Origin: Anaerolineales bacterium
Lineage (GTDB): Bacteria; Chloroflexota; Anaerolineae; 4572-78; J111
Assembly: GCA_020634855.1 (NCBI GenBank)
Contig: JACKAU010000021.1
Location: 1-64,000, forward strand
Direction: 5' to 3'
Length of the DNA: 64,000 nt
Below the pieces are notes generated by a model. That model was not told the DNA's origin, did no database searches, and worked only from the letters and a program-made list of their open reading frames with translations. A program made the position numbers and the translations under genes. Positions 32,044 through 41,082 of the stretch are shown one piece after another (within the stretch, counting starts at the first letter, position 1; each line of letters begins with the position of its first letter).

Positions 32044-33642
32044 ATGACAGCTAATCTTATTCTACACAATGCTCGAATTTACACCGTCGATCCGGCTCAA
32101 CCGTGGGCCGAAGCCGTGGCCTGCGCCGAGGGTCGAATTGTGGCCGTTGGCCGTAACAGCGATGTCCTCAATTTGGCCGGGCCGTCAACTAAGGTCATCG
32201 ATATGCAGGGCCGGCTGCTCCTGCCCGGCCTGATCGATGCTCACGTTCATTTTTTACAAGTGGCCATTCGCCGCCACCAGGTCAGCTTGTACGGCGTCCG
32301 TGATTTTAGCGAGGTCCGCCGCCGTATCCGTGAGGCGGTCGCTCAGGTTGAGCCGGGCCGGTGGGTCCAGGGCTGGGGCTGGGATGACAACTTGTGGGAC
32401 ATCGCCCCGACCGCGGCCCTGCTCGATGAATTAGCGCCCCAGACGCCGGTCATTCTGTACCGGCTCGATATGCACACGATCTGGGTCAACAGCGCCGCCA
32501 TGCGCGTAGCCAACCTGACCGCCGCGACGGTCGATCCGCCGGAAAGCAAAATCGAGCGCGATGCCGCCGGCCAGCCCACCGGCCTGCTGCGCGAGTGGAA
32601 CGCCATCGCCCTGGTTGAGCAGCACATCCCGCCGCCAACCGATGACAGCCTGCGCCCCTGGCTGGAAGAAACCATCACCGAGGCCCATCGCTTGGGGTTG
32701 ACCGGCATCCACGACCAGCGCGTCGAACGCGAAGGCCGCCGCAGCTTCCGGCTGTTCCAAAGCCTTGATCGCGAGGGGCAGCTCAAGCTGCGGGTTCACA
32801 TGCACATTGCCGCCGATTACTTAGCCGAGGCCGCCCGGCTCGGCTTGCGGCCCGGCTTCGGCAGCGAGCGGCTGTGGCTGGGCCACGCCAAAGCCTTCGC
32901 CGATGGTACGCTTGGTTCGCAGACCGCGCTGATGCTGGAACCGTTTGAAGGTACCAATAACACCGGCCTGGCCGTCACCTCCGCCGATGAGCTGTGGGAA
33001 CTGGCCATCCAGGCCAACCGGGCCGGCTTCCCACTCTCGATCCACGCCATCGGCGACCGGGCTATCCGGGATGTGATCAACGTCCTGAGCGAATTCAAGC
33101 CCGACCTGGCCGCCGGGCAGTTGTCTCACCGTATCGAGCACGTCCAAATCATCCAGCCTGACGATATGCGCCGGATGGCGAAGCACGGCCTCGTCGCCTC
33201 GATGCAGCCGGTGCATCTGGTGTTCGACTGGCGCACCGCCGACCGCGTGTGGGGGCAACGTAGTCGCTACACCTACGCCTTCCGCTCCCTGCTCGATGCC
33301 GGGGTGCCGCTGGCCTTCGGCTCCGATGCGCCGGTAGCCCCGCTCGACCCGCTGCTCGGTATCTATGCCGCCGCCACCCGCCAGGATGAGCAGGGCCAAC
33401 CGCCGGAAGGCTGGTATCCCAACGAACGGCTGACCATCGCCGAGATCATCCACGGTTATACCATGGGGCCGGCCCAGCTCGCGGGGCAAGCCCATCGCCA
33501 GGGATCGATTACTCCCGGCAAGTGGGCTGATATGATTGCGCTAGATCGGAATATATTTGAAATTGAACCGGCGGAGATTAAGAATGTGTCGGTCGCAATG
33601 ACGGTGTTTGGGGGCGAGGTGGTTTACGAAGGGGCTGCTTAA
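32044..33642 (+). CDS. YtcJ-like amidohydrolase
   Basis: 532 residues, the usual length for the amidohydrolase_3 (YtcJ) family of metal-dependent hydrolases. The metal ligands HxH are in GLIDAHVHF (His67, His69). Also present are the family strings FADGTLGSQTALM, SIHAIGDRAI (metal His), SHRIEHVQII and FGSDAPVAPLDPLLG with the metal Asp. The C-terminal ITPGKWADMIALDRNIFE is the composite beta-sandwich end. Cytoplasmic. Substrates of this family are mostly unknown amides or cyclic ureas. The 3' end overlaps the opposite histidine kinase gene by four bases. Confidence 0.92.
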   Translation: MTANLILHNARIYTVDPAQPWAEAVACAEGRIVAVGRNSDVLNLAGPSTKVIDMQGRLLLPGLIDAHVHFLQVAIRRHQVSLYGVRDFSEVRRRIREAVAQVEPGRWVQGWGWDDNLWDIAPTAALLDELAPQTPVILYRLDMHTIWVNSAAMRVANLTAATVDPPESKIERDAAGQPTGLLREWNAIALVEQHIPPPTDDSLRPWLEETITEAHRLGLTGIHDQRVEREGRRSFRLFQSLDREGQLKLRVHMHIAADYLAEAARLGLRPGFGSERLWLGHAKAFADGTLGSQTALMLEPFEGTNNTGLAVTSADELWELAIQANRAGFPLSIHAIGDRAIRDVINVLSEFKPDLAAGQLSHRIEHVQIIQPDDMRRMAKHGLVASMQPVHLVFDWRTADRVWGQRSRYTYAFRSLLDAGVPLAFGSDAPVAPLDPLLGIYAAATRQDEQGQPPEGWYPNERLTIAEIIHGYTMGPAQLAGQAHRQGSITPGKWADMIALDRNIFEIEPAEIKNVSVAMTVFGGEVVYEGAA

Positions 33643-36356
33643 TAGTTACTCTTCTTTAGATAAGGCGTGACCAAAGCCAACACGCTTTCCTCATCGAAGG
33701 CTTTGGCCAGGGTTTTGAGTTGCTGGGTGAAAGCGTGGTAGCGCCGGTTCATTTGCTCGATGGCGATAGCGCGTTTGTAGACGCCGGGCATGTTGCCTTT
33801 CATCGCCAGGTCATACAGCGCGTTGAGTTCCTCAACCGGCGGGGGAATGAGTTCGGGCGTCTGGGGCGACGGATCGACCGGTGTTTCGCCGGCCGGCTGG
33901 GGTGGTTCGTCTTCAAACCGCCAGGTCAACTGCAAATGGCGGCCCAGCAGCTCCGTTAACCGATCAAAATCGACCGGTTTGGGCAAGAAATCGTCATAGG
34001 CGGCCGGCGCGGGGGCATAACGGTTAACGCTGGCCGAAGTGCCGATGATTATCGTCGAGTTTATTTCTGGCTGGCAGCGGATGGCCTCAATCGTTTCCGG
34101 GCCTGATTTGACGGGCATGAGCATATCCAGGATGATCAGGTCGGGATGCAGTTGAAGGGCCTGGGTGATGGCCTCCTCACCATTGCGAGCGGTGGTGGTT
34201 TCGAAGCCCAACGGCTTGAGGAAATTGACCAACAGGGCCAGATTATAGGTTTTATCGTCCACAATCAAGATTTTGCGGGGCGGCCCATCATAGCCGATTA
34301 CGGGGCGAGTGGGGACCGGATCGGCCGGTCCATCAACCTCGATCACCGGCAGCAGCAGCTCAAACCAGAAGGCGCTACCCTGCTCGGCTTCGCTCTCCAC
34401 CTGGATTTCGCTGCCCATAGCCCGGACTAACTGCTGGCTGATGGGCAGTCCCAAGCCGGCCCCTTCGACCGCCGGCGCGCCGGGGGTGAGTTGCTCAAAC
34501 GGTTGGAAGATCAGTTCCAATTGATCCGGCTCGATGCCAATGCCTGTGTCGGACACCATAAACCGGATACGTCGGGTGAGATATTCGGCCAATGCGCTCC
34601 GGCCGATTCCGTTCGACGGATCGACCACTTTCGCCTGTAACGTGACTGTGCCGCCGGGGGTGAATTTGATGGCATTGCTCAGCAGATTGATCAGCACCTG
34701 GCGCAGCCGCTTCTCATCGACCTCAACCCCGTACGGCAGATTCAGATCCGGCTCATAAACAAATTGCAGCCCTTTTTCTTGGGCGCGCAGCTTCATCATC
34801 CCTACCACGCTGTCTAAAAATGTCGGCAGGTGAACCACTGTCGGGTGGAGCGATAATTTGCCGGCTTCTATTTTAGCCAGATCCAAGATATCGTTGATCA
34901 AGGTGAGTAGGTGCTGGCCACTTTCCTGAATCACGGCCAGGCCCTCGGCGTGTGAGGCCGGCAGGCTCTGATCGCGTCTGAGAATTTGGGCGTAGCCCAG
35001 AATGGCGTTGAGCGGGGTGCGGAGTTCGTGGCTCATGCTGGCCAAGAAGTTACTTTTGGCCTGGCTGGCAGCTTCGGCTTTTTGGCGAGCCTTTTGGGCT
35101 TGCTGAAACAAACGGGCGTTCCGCTCGGTTAGCCGGCGCAGGTTGGCGGCCATGTCACTGAAGGCCGTGCCCGCCTTTTGCAGTTGGCGAATGACCATAT
35201 TAAAGGTGCGGGCCATCTGCCCGATTTCATCGCCGGAGCGAATGGATAAGGCGCGGGTAGTAATGGTCAGATGACGGGTCAGGTCGCCCTGGGCAATGGC
35301 GTCCATCTCGGAAGTGAGGGTCCGCAAATCTAAATCGGCGATTTGATGGGCTACTTCGGTCACTTGTTCAAGCGGGCCGGTTATGCTGCGGGCGATCATC
35401 AAGCCCAAGCCTAAGGCCGCCACGATGGCCAGCCCCATCGTCACCAGCAGCAGCCATTGGGTGCGGGTGGCTAACGATTGGGTGGCTGCCGCAGCGGCCT
35501 GGAAATCGGTAGCGACATCGGCGGAAATGGCCGCGCCCGCCTCGCGGATATTTGGTCCGACCACGTTGAGCCGGTTGGTGATGATGTCCTGTTGTTCGGT
35601 GTAATTTTCCTGAATGTCGGCAAAACTGCGGACGTAGGTGTCAACCGCTATTTCGGCGTCGTCGGTCAATTCCTGATACAATTGGCTCTGAATAGCCTGA
35701 TCGAGTTTGTGAAAGGCGGTCTGGGCGCTTTCGTAGTTGCGATTGAATTCATCGATCCAGTAGGGGTCGCCGCTTTCCAGGTATTGAAAGGCTGCGACGC
35801 GCATCAACAGCAACGCTCGCTGAGCGTTACCGGCTTGATACGAAGTCACGGTATCGTCGGCAAAAAAGGAGTTGGCCCGAATTTGCTCCAATTTGATCTC
35901 GGCCAGGCGGCCTTGCTGGTCCAGATCAACCAGCAAATCCCGATTGCGGGTCGTCAGCAGCCCGATTACGTCGGTGAAGTCATCGCCATAGGTCTGAATA
36001 CCGCTTTTGATATCGTCTAAATAGGCCAGCCGGGCCTGCTTCGAAACTCGCTGATCGGCCATCGCCAAAAGTTGGTCGAACTTGGCGTACTCGGCCCGAT
36101 AGCGGCCCAGGTCGGCCGGGTTCTGTTGATCCATGTACTGCAAGGCGTAAAAATGGGTGGCCCAGACGTTAGTCACGACCTGATCGGCCAAGTGCTGTTC
36201 GGCCGCCAGCCCTTCGGCCAGGTTGGCGACTGTGTCGTTGATCTGGTAAATGCGCAGCATGGCGATAACGATGACGGCGGCCATCAACGCCAAGGCAATG
36301 ACGTAGCCGATGAGGATCTTGGTGCCGACTTTGTAGTTATTAAATGTGGTGACCAT
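33639..36356 (-). CDS. Hybrid membrane histidine kinase with HAMP and receiver domains
   Basis: 905 residues. TM1 (about 12-34), a helical four-helix-bundle-like periplasmic domain (about 35-300), TM2 (about 302-325), HAMP (about 326-385), a coiled coil, HisKA with His443 in FLASMSHELRTPLNAI, HATPase (about 545-665), a receiver domain with Asp744 in LIILDMLMPVKSG, and a C-terminal helical tail of about 100 residues with no Hpt histidine seen. The kinase starts 21 bases after a sugar-binding lipoprotein gene. That arrangement suggests that the binding protein presents ligand to the periplasmic domain, as in LuxP-LuxQ type systems (inference). Confidence 0.9.
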   Translation of the reverse strand: MVTTFNNYKVGTKILIGYVIALALMAAVIVIAMLRIYQINDTVANLAEGLAAEQHLADQVVTNVWATHFYALQYMDQQNPADLGRYRAEYAKFDQLLAMADQRVSKQARLAYLDDIKSGIQTYGDDFTDVIGLLTTRNRDLLVDLDQQGRLAEIKLEQIRANSFFADDTVTSYQAGNAQRALLLMRVAAFQYLESGDPYWIDEFNRNYESAQTAFHKLDQAIQSQLYQELTDDAEIAVDTYVRSFADIQENYTEQQDIITNRLNVVGPNIREAGAAISADVATDFQAAAAATQSLATRTQWLLLVTMGLAIVAALGLGLMIARSITGPLEQVTEVAHQIADLDLRTLTSEMDAIAQGDLTRHLTITTRALSIRSGDEIGQMARTFNMVIRQLQKAGTAFSDMAANLRRLTERNARLFQQAQKARQKAEAASQAKSNFLASMSHELRTPLNAILGYAQILRRDQSLPASHAEGLAVIQESGQHLLTLINDILDLAKIEAGKLSLHPTVVHLPTFLDSVVGMMKLRAQEKGLQFVYEPDLNLPYGVEVDEKRLRQVLINLLSNAIKFTPGGTVTLQAKVVDPSNGIGRSALAEYLTRRIRFMVSDTGIGIEPDQLELIFQPFEQLTPGAPAVEGAGLGLPISQQLVRAMGSEIQVESEAEQGSAFWFELLLPVIEVDGPADPVPTRPVIGYDGPPRKILIVDDKTYNLALLVNFLKPLGFETTTARNGEEAITQALQLHPDLIILDMLMPVKSGPETIEAIRCQPEINSTIIIGTSASVNRYAPAPAAYDDFLPKPVDFDRLTELLGRHLQLTWRFEDEPPQPAGETPVDPSPQTPELIPPPVEELNALYDLAMKGNMPGVYKRAIAIEQMNRRYHAFTQQLKTLAKAFDEESVLALVTPYLKKSNY

Positions 36357-36377
36357 AGGCTTACCTACTCAATCCGT

Positions 36378-37442
36378 TTACTGGCTGGCAAACTCGTTCA
36401 CATTATTCTTTCTGATGATGGCGATGCCGGTATCAATATCGGTCAGCGTCTCGACCTCGCCGTTGATAAACTCGACCAGCATGCGCACGGCTTCGTAACT
36501 TTGGCGTTCGGGGTCCTGGCTGATACTGGCGACGATGGCGCCCTCTTCAATGAGTTCCAGGGTGCGCGGTAATTCATCGAAGCCGACCACTTTGACCGTG
36601 TCCGTCAGCCCGTTGCGCTTGACGTATTCTCCTGCCGGCGCGGTTGAGCAGCACTCCAGCGAGAGGATGCCGGTCACCTCCGAATGACTTTGCATCGCCT
36701 TTTCGATGGAGGTGTAAATTTCAAGGGGTTCAGTGCCGGTATCCACCACCTGTACCAGGTTGAGGTGAGGATACTCGCTTAATGCTCGCTCAGCCCCGGC
36801 CGCACGCGAAATTGACCATTGAGCCTCGGGGTCCATCGTCGTAATTAGCACGTCGCCGTGGCCGTCTAAGGCTTCGGCCAGCAGCTTCGCCGCTTCATAG
36901 CCCGACATCTCCAGGTCTTGGCCGGCAAAGGCCAAGCGATGGCTGGCCGGATTATCGCTGTTGAAGGTCACCACCGGGATGCCTCGCTCCAGGTAGCGGT
37001 TGATGATCGGGGTCAACGCGGCGGAGTTGACCGGCGAAATAGCCAGCCCATCGACGCCGGCGTCTAACAGCCGTTCAAGTTCGGCAATCTGCACGGCAGC
37101 ATCCGGCCCCACCGGCCCGATCATCTCGACATTGGCCTTGAAATCCTCAACGGCGCGAACCACCCCCCGCCGGATGAAGGGGGCGAACTCGTTGGAAATG
37201 TCATGATACGAGACGCGGATGACCAGCGGTTTTTTTTCAGCCGCCCGTTGGGCAATATCCGGACTCAGTCGAAAATTGCCGACGGTGGGGATGGAGACGG
37301 GTGTTGGACTGGGCAGGATTAAGGGTGTTGGCCGGGGTGTTACCGTGGGGGTAATCACCGTCCCGGCCCCAATCGCGGCGCTGCAGGCCGACAGCAGCAC
37401 TATCAAAATCGCCATAAAAGTGAGTTTGGAAAAAATAGGCAT
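36378..37442 (-). CDS. Sugar-binding lipoprotein (periplasmic-binding-protein type 1), sensor-linked paralogue
   Basis: 354 residues with a lipobox (LLSAC, Cys20), a short Pro/Thr linker (27-52) and a ribose-type Peripla_BP_4 domain. It is strongly similar along its whole length to the ABC-linked binding protein at 41083: shared strings include VSYHD(I/V)SNEFAPFI, LRLAFAGQDLE-like, GTEP(L/Q)EIY and SLECCS..PAGEYVKRNGL. Its linker is Pro/Thr-rich, whereas the paralogue's is Glu/Ala-rich. Because the hybrid kinase follows in the same operon, it is probably the receptor that reports extracellular ligand, leaving uptake to the paralogue. The ligand is unknown, likely a pentose or a related sugar. 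Confidence 0.87.
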   Translation of the reverse strand: MPIFSKLTFMAILIVLLSACSAAIGAGTVITPTVTPRPTPLILPSPTPVSIPTVGNFRLSPDIAQRAAEKKPLVIRVSYHDISNEFAPFIRRGVVRAVEDFKANVEMIGPVGPDAAVQIAELERLLDAGVDGLAISPVNSAALTPIINRYLERGIPVVTFNSDNPASHRLAFAGQDLEMSGYEAAKLLAEALDGHGDVLITTMDPEAQWSISRAAGAERALSEYPHLNLVQVVDTGTEPLEIYTSIEKAMQSHSEVTGILSLECCSTAPAGEYVKRNGLTDTVKVVGFDELPRTLELIEEGAIVASISQDPERQSYEAVRMLVEFINGEVETLTDIDTGIAIIRKNNVNEFASQ

Positions 37443-37688
37443 AGGAGTAGTCTTTGTATTTGTGCAGCTCGAAACGAAGCTGTATTTGGAATAAGGTGTT
37501 TTGCTTGTTGGAGATTAACTATTTAATTCGGGGACGATCTATCGCCCCCTTAGCCGCGCGCACTTTGACCCAATATAATCGATTTGTATCTCACTTTAAG
37601 CATACCACTATCCGATTGCGCTTACACTGCCGGTAACGCCAGTCTTTTTTGAATGGAAACTGGATAAAATGACAGGTTGCAGCCGGTG
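37443..37688. other. Intergenic gap within the leftward signalling operon
   Basis: 246 bases between the LuxR-type regulator and the binding lipoprotein. ATGACAGGT at 37669-37677 repeats nine bases of the perfect dyad at 39731-39756. A promoter for the lipoprotein-kinase pair may lie here. Confidence 0.4.
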
Positions 37689-38354
37689 TTAATCTAAATC
37701 TTCCAGGTCTGACAAGCCCTCCTGCAGGGCATAAAGCGCGGCTTGGGTGCGGTTGGCCACGTGAAGTTTGCTCAAAATATTGCTGACATGAAAGCGAACG
37801 GTTCGGATGGTAATGGATAGATTCTGGGCAATTTCCAGATCGGTCAGCCCGCGGGCAATGAGCCGGAGCACGGCGATCTCGCGTTCGGTTAGCGGCGTTT
37901 CGGTGGGCGGCAGCGGCGACGGCTGGCTGATTTCCTGGATCAATTTGCGGGCGATGGTCGGGTGCAGCGACGACTCGCCCTGGTAGACATCGCGGATGGC
38001 TTGTAACAGCACCTCCGGCGGCGCATCTTTCAGCAGATAGCCCAGCGCGCCGGATTTGATGGCCGGAAAAACCTTATCGTCCTCGGTAAAGCTGGTCACC
38101 ACCAGAATTTTAGCCTCAGGATTTTCTTTTTTGATGTCGTGGATGGCTTCCAAGCCACCTTTGCGCGGCATAACCAGATCGAGCAAGATGACATCAGGTT
38201 GCAAGGTTCGGGCCATCGCGACCGCCTCGACGCCATCTTCAGCCGCGCCGACCAGTTCCAGGTCGGGGATATTGCTGAACATGGCGGCCATGCCTTCCCG
38301 CACCACAGGGTGGTCATCGGCAATGAGGACGCGGATAGACTGTTGGGTGCTCAT
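37689..38354 (-). CDS. LuxR/NarL-family response regulator
   Basis: 221 residues. The receiver has DDH near residue 14, phosphoacceptor Asp59 in VILLDLVMPRKGG, and Lys in YLLKDAPPE. The C-terminal LuxR domain has LTEREIAVLRLIARGLTDLEIAQNL and TIRTVRFHVSNILSKL. Its ATG overlaps the stop of the upstream REC-kinase gene by four bases, so the two are a cognate pair. It probably controls the divergent sugar ABC operon; the perfect dyad in the divergent region is the obvious candidate site. Confidence 0.94.
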   Translation of the reverse strand: MSTQQSIRVLIADDHPVVREGMAAMFSNIPDLELVGAAEDGVEAVAMARTLQPDVILLDLVMPRKGGLEAIHDIKKENPEAKILVVTSFTEDDKVFPAIKSGALGYLLKDAPPEVLLQAIRDVYQGESSLHPTIARKLIQEISQPSPLPPTETPLTEREIAVLRLIARGLTDLEIAQNLSITIRTVRFHVSNILSKLHVANRTQAALYALQEGLSDLEDLD

Positions 38355-39598
38355 ACGGGTCTCTCCTTTACGGGTTCGGGTGTAGCCAGCGTGACCTGAA
38401 TCGAAGTTCCCTGCTGGGGCAGGGAATAGATCTGCAGCTCACCTCCCAGCGACACGGTGCGTTCTCGCATCGTGTCCAGCCCCATTCCCCCACGGTGGGA
38501 TGGGGCTTGTGGGTCGAACCCCCGCCCGTCATCGGTGATAACTAATTCGATTTTACGCGAATCGATCCATAACTGGATGGTGACTAAAGTGGCGTTGGCA
38601 TGTTTGAGCGTGTTGTTGAGGGCTTCTTGGGCCACAGCGTACAGGGTCTCTTCATATTCGTGGGGCAATTCGGCTTCGGCGTTGTTGACCAGCAACTGGG
38701 TTTTGACCCCGGCTCGACCCTCGACCGCGTCTAGCCGTAGTTGCAGCGCCCCAATCAACCCTTCTTGTTCCAACTCCGGCGGGCGCAGCTCGAATAGGAG
38801 CAGCCGCAGCTCTTTGAGCGCCTGTCGGGCGGTATCCTCTAAGCGGGTTAAATATTTTTCGCCCTGCACCGGGTTGTCGAGCCGGTAGGCATCCTTGCCG
38901 GCTTTGGCAAAAAGATTGAGGCTATACATCAACTGCGTCACCGAGTCGTGCAGCTCGCGGGCCAGCCGGTTGCGTTCTTCCAGCATGGCCGCCTGTTCCG
39001 CCTTCTGGCGCTCCATAATTTCCGCGGCCAGATTGGCGTTGGCCTGGGCCAATTCGGCGGTGCGCCGTTCGACCCGCAGTTCCAGTTCATCGTTGGCCCG
39101 CTGTAGGGCGGCGGCGGCGGCCTGCCGTTCTCGGATTTCAATCTGCAAGCGCTCGTTTTGTGTTTCCAACTGCGCCTGCAAATCACGAAGCGCCAAATGT
39201 GTCTGAATCCGGGCCAGCACCTCTTCGATTTGAAACGGTTTGGTAATGTAATCGGCGGCGCCGGCCTGCAGCCCTTTAACCTTGTGAACGGTGTCGGTTA
39301 GAGCGGTCATAAAAATAACCGGGATGTTTTTGGTGGCGTCATTCGCTTTCAATTGGCGGCACGTTTCAAAGCCATCCATGCCGGGCATGACCACATCCAG
39401 CAAAATAATGTCCGGCTGGGCGTAGGCCACCCGTTTTAAGGCGCTGGGACCGCTTTGGGCCATCATAATCTCAAATCCTAAACTTTCAAAGTAACTGTAC
39501 AAGGTTTCCAGGTTTGCCGGGGTATCGTCAACAATCAAAACGGTGTGATTTTGAAAGTTTGGGTGAGTCGAACTAGGCTCGGCCATCTTCGCATTCAT
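38351..39598 (-). CDS. Soluble kinase: receiver domain, coiled coil, HisKA_3 and HATPase
   Basis: 415 residues from the ATG at 39598, nine bases after GAGGGG; the frame is open further upstream but without a site. An N-terminal receiver domain (Asp68 in IILLDVVMPGMDG) is followed by a long coiled coil (about 135-205), the HisKA_3 domain with His217 in RLARELHDSVTQLMYSL, and a HATPase with LKHANATLVTIQLW, LVITDDGRGFDP and GMGLDTMRERTVSLGG. It has no membrane segment, so input should come through phosphorylation of the receiver, for example by the hybrid kinase at 33639. That would make a multi-step relay ending at the LuxR regulator encoded next. Confidence 0.9.
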   Translation of the reverse strand: MNAKMAEPSSTHPNFQNHTVLIVDDTPANLETLYSYFESLGFEIMMAQSGPSALKRVAYAQPDIILLDVVMPGMDGFETCRQLKANDATKNIPVIFMTALTDTVHKVKGLQAGAADYITKPFQIEEVLARIQTHLALRDLQAQLETQNERLQIEIRERQAAAAALQRANDELELRVERRTAELAQANANLAAEIMERQKAEQAAMLEERNRLARELHDSVTQLMYSLNLFAKAGKDAYRLDNPVQGEKYLTRLEDTARQALKELRLLLFELRPPELEQEGLIGALQLRLDAVEGRAGVKTQLLVNNAEAELPHEYEETLYAVAQEALNNTLKHANATLVTIQLWIDSRKIELVITDDGRGFDPQAPSHRGGMGLDTMRERTVSLGGELQIYSLPQQGTSIQVTLATPEPVKERPV

Positions 39599-39730
39599 TG
39601 CCATCATCCCCTCATCACCATTGACATATCTTATATTGTAATACACCCGATTACCCCTGACAACCCTCAGCCTCTCCTTGAAATTATACTCCACCGGCAG
39701 CCTAATGATACCTGTTGACCGCGTCAATAG

Positions 39731-39756
39731 AGCCACCTGTCATTTATGACAGGTGG
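39731..39756. promoter_or_regulatory. Perfect 26-bp dyad in the divergent control region
   Basis: GCCACCTGTCAT, two T, ATGACAGGTGGC: 12-base arms with no mismatch. It lies 133 bases from the leftward kinase start and 133 bases from the rightward permease start, almost exactly mid-way. A half-site ATGACAGGT recurs at 37669. It is best read as a regulator operator for the sugar locus; a hairpin role cannot be excluded. Confidence 0.6.
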
Positions 39757-39889
39757 CCTGTTATCTCTGTCAGTCCCCCTTGCCCTTTTTTGGCAGATTG
39801 AAGACTGGATTTTCCCCCGGTGTCGGTTTCGTGGGGAAATGATATGATGAAATCAATTAAACCCAACAGTTTCTAAGGAGATCCTGTTC

Positions 39890-40912
39890 ATGGTCAAAGA
39901 TGTCCAGATGACCCCTACCACTTCCCCCATCTCTGAAAAAATCAAAAATCTCTTCCTGGCCCGCGAAACCGGCGTGTTGGTGGCGTTAATTGTAATGGCC
40001 ATCTTTTTATCGCTGGCTACGCCGGCTTTTCTGAGCGTCAGAAATTTGCTAAACGTGGGCCGGCAGGTGTCGCTGTTGGGTATTATGTCGGTGGGCATGA
40101 CCTATGTGCTGATCTCCCGTGAAGTCGATCTGTCGGTTGGGTCCATTTACGCCCTGGTTGGATTAATTACCGGCATGCTGATTGTCATGGGCTGGGGGCT
40201 GGTTCCGGCGCTGTTGATTGGATTGTTGATTGGGGCAATGGTTGGCTTTATCAACGGCTGGTTGTCGACTTACGGCTCGCTGCCGTCGTTTATCACTACG
40301 CTGGGGATGATGAGCGTGGCTCGAGGCGCGGCCTTGCTGATCACCAACGGCGAGCCGGTCACCGTTAACGAAATCCAAGGGGCCGATCCCCAAACATTGT
40401 CCCAGTTCTACTATCTCGGCCAAGGCCGTGTGTTCGACCTGATCCCGATGCAACTGCTGTTTTTTGTGATCGTGGCTATCCTCGGTTGGATACTGCTCTC
40501 GAAAACGGTGTTTGGTTTCAAAATTTACGCCGTCGGCGGCAGCGATAAAGCGGCGCGGGTGTCCGGCATCAAAGTCTACAACATTAAAATCTGGGCCTTT
40601 GTGATTATGGGCTTTCTGAGCGGTCTGGCCGGTATTTTGAGCATTGCCTTCTTACCCAGCGGTCAGGCCGGCCGCACCGGCGTTGGCTTGGAATTGGACG
40701 TCATCGCGGCCACGATTGTCGGCGGGGCGTCGCTGGCCGGCGGCGAAGGCACCATTCTCGGCACCATTTTGGGCGTCCTGATTATCGGGGTGTTGCGTAA
40801 TGGCCTAATTTTAATGGGTATCTCGGCCTTTTGGCAGGAGACGATGATCGGCGCGGTTATTATTCTGGCCGTCGGCGTCGACAAGTGGACTCGCAGCCGG
40901 CGTGGGTTGTAA
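39890..40912 (+). CDS. Ribose/AI-2-type ABC transporter permease
   Basis: 340 residues with about ten membrane helices, BPD_transp_2 family (RbsC, LsrC, XylH type). Recognisable segments are GIMSVGMTYVLISREVDLSVGS, FITTLGMMSVARGAALL, and the EAA-like loop GSDKAARVSGIKVYNIKIWAFV that contacts the ATPase. It is the first gene of a rightward operon: permease, binding lipoprotein, ATPase, kinase, RbsD. No second permease gene is present, so it should work as a homodimer. AAGGAG precedes the start. Confidence 0.93.
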   Translation: MVKDVQMTPTTSPISEKIKNLFLARETGVLVALIVMAIFLSLATPAFLSVRNLLNVGRQVSLLGIMSVGMTYVLISREVDLSVGSIYALVGLITGMLIVMGWGLVPALLIGLLIGAMVGFINGWLSTYGSLPSFITTLGMMSVARGAALLITNGEPVTVNEIQGADPQTLSQFYYLGQGRVFDLIPMQLLFFVIVAILGWILLSKTVFGFKIYAVGGSDKAARVSGIKVYNIKIWAFVIMGFLSGLAGILSIAFLPSGQAGRTGVGLELDVIAATIVGGASLAGGEGTILGTILGVLIIGVLRNGLILMGISAFWQETMIGAVIILAVGVDKWTRSRRGL

Positions 40913-40928
40913 TGTAAATGCGGCAGTG

Positions 40929-40979
40929 TGGAGCGACAAAGCTTGCTTTGTCAATGACAAAGTAAACTTTGTCGCTCCA
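40929..40979. repeat. TGGAGCGACAAAG dyad repeat, copy 3
   Basis: TGGAGCGACAAAGCTTGCTTTGTC, AAT, GACAAAGTAAACTTTGTCGCTCCA: a nearly perfect inverted repeat of 51 bases with a palindrome inside each arm. It lies between the permease and binding-protein genes of one operon, where it could protect or separate mRNA segments. Confidence 0.75.
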
Positions 40980-41082
40980 GATTTTGACTTTTACAGGAGG
41001 TGCAACGAAAAAACCGGCTTTACCCATCTAAATTCTTAAAAAGAGGAGAAGTACCCTTTATATCGAAGGAGATAACTACACA

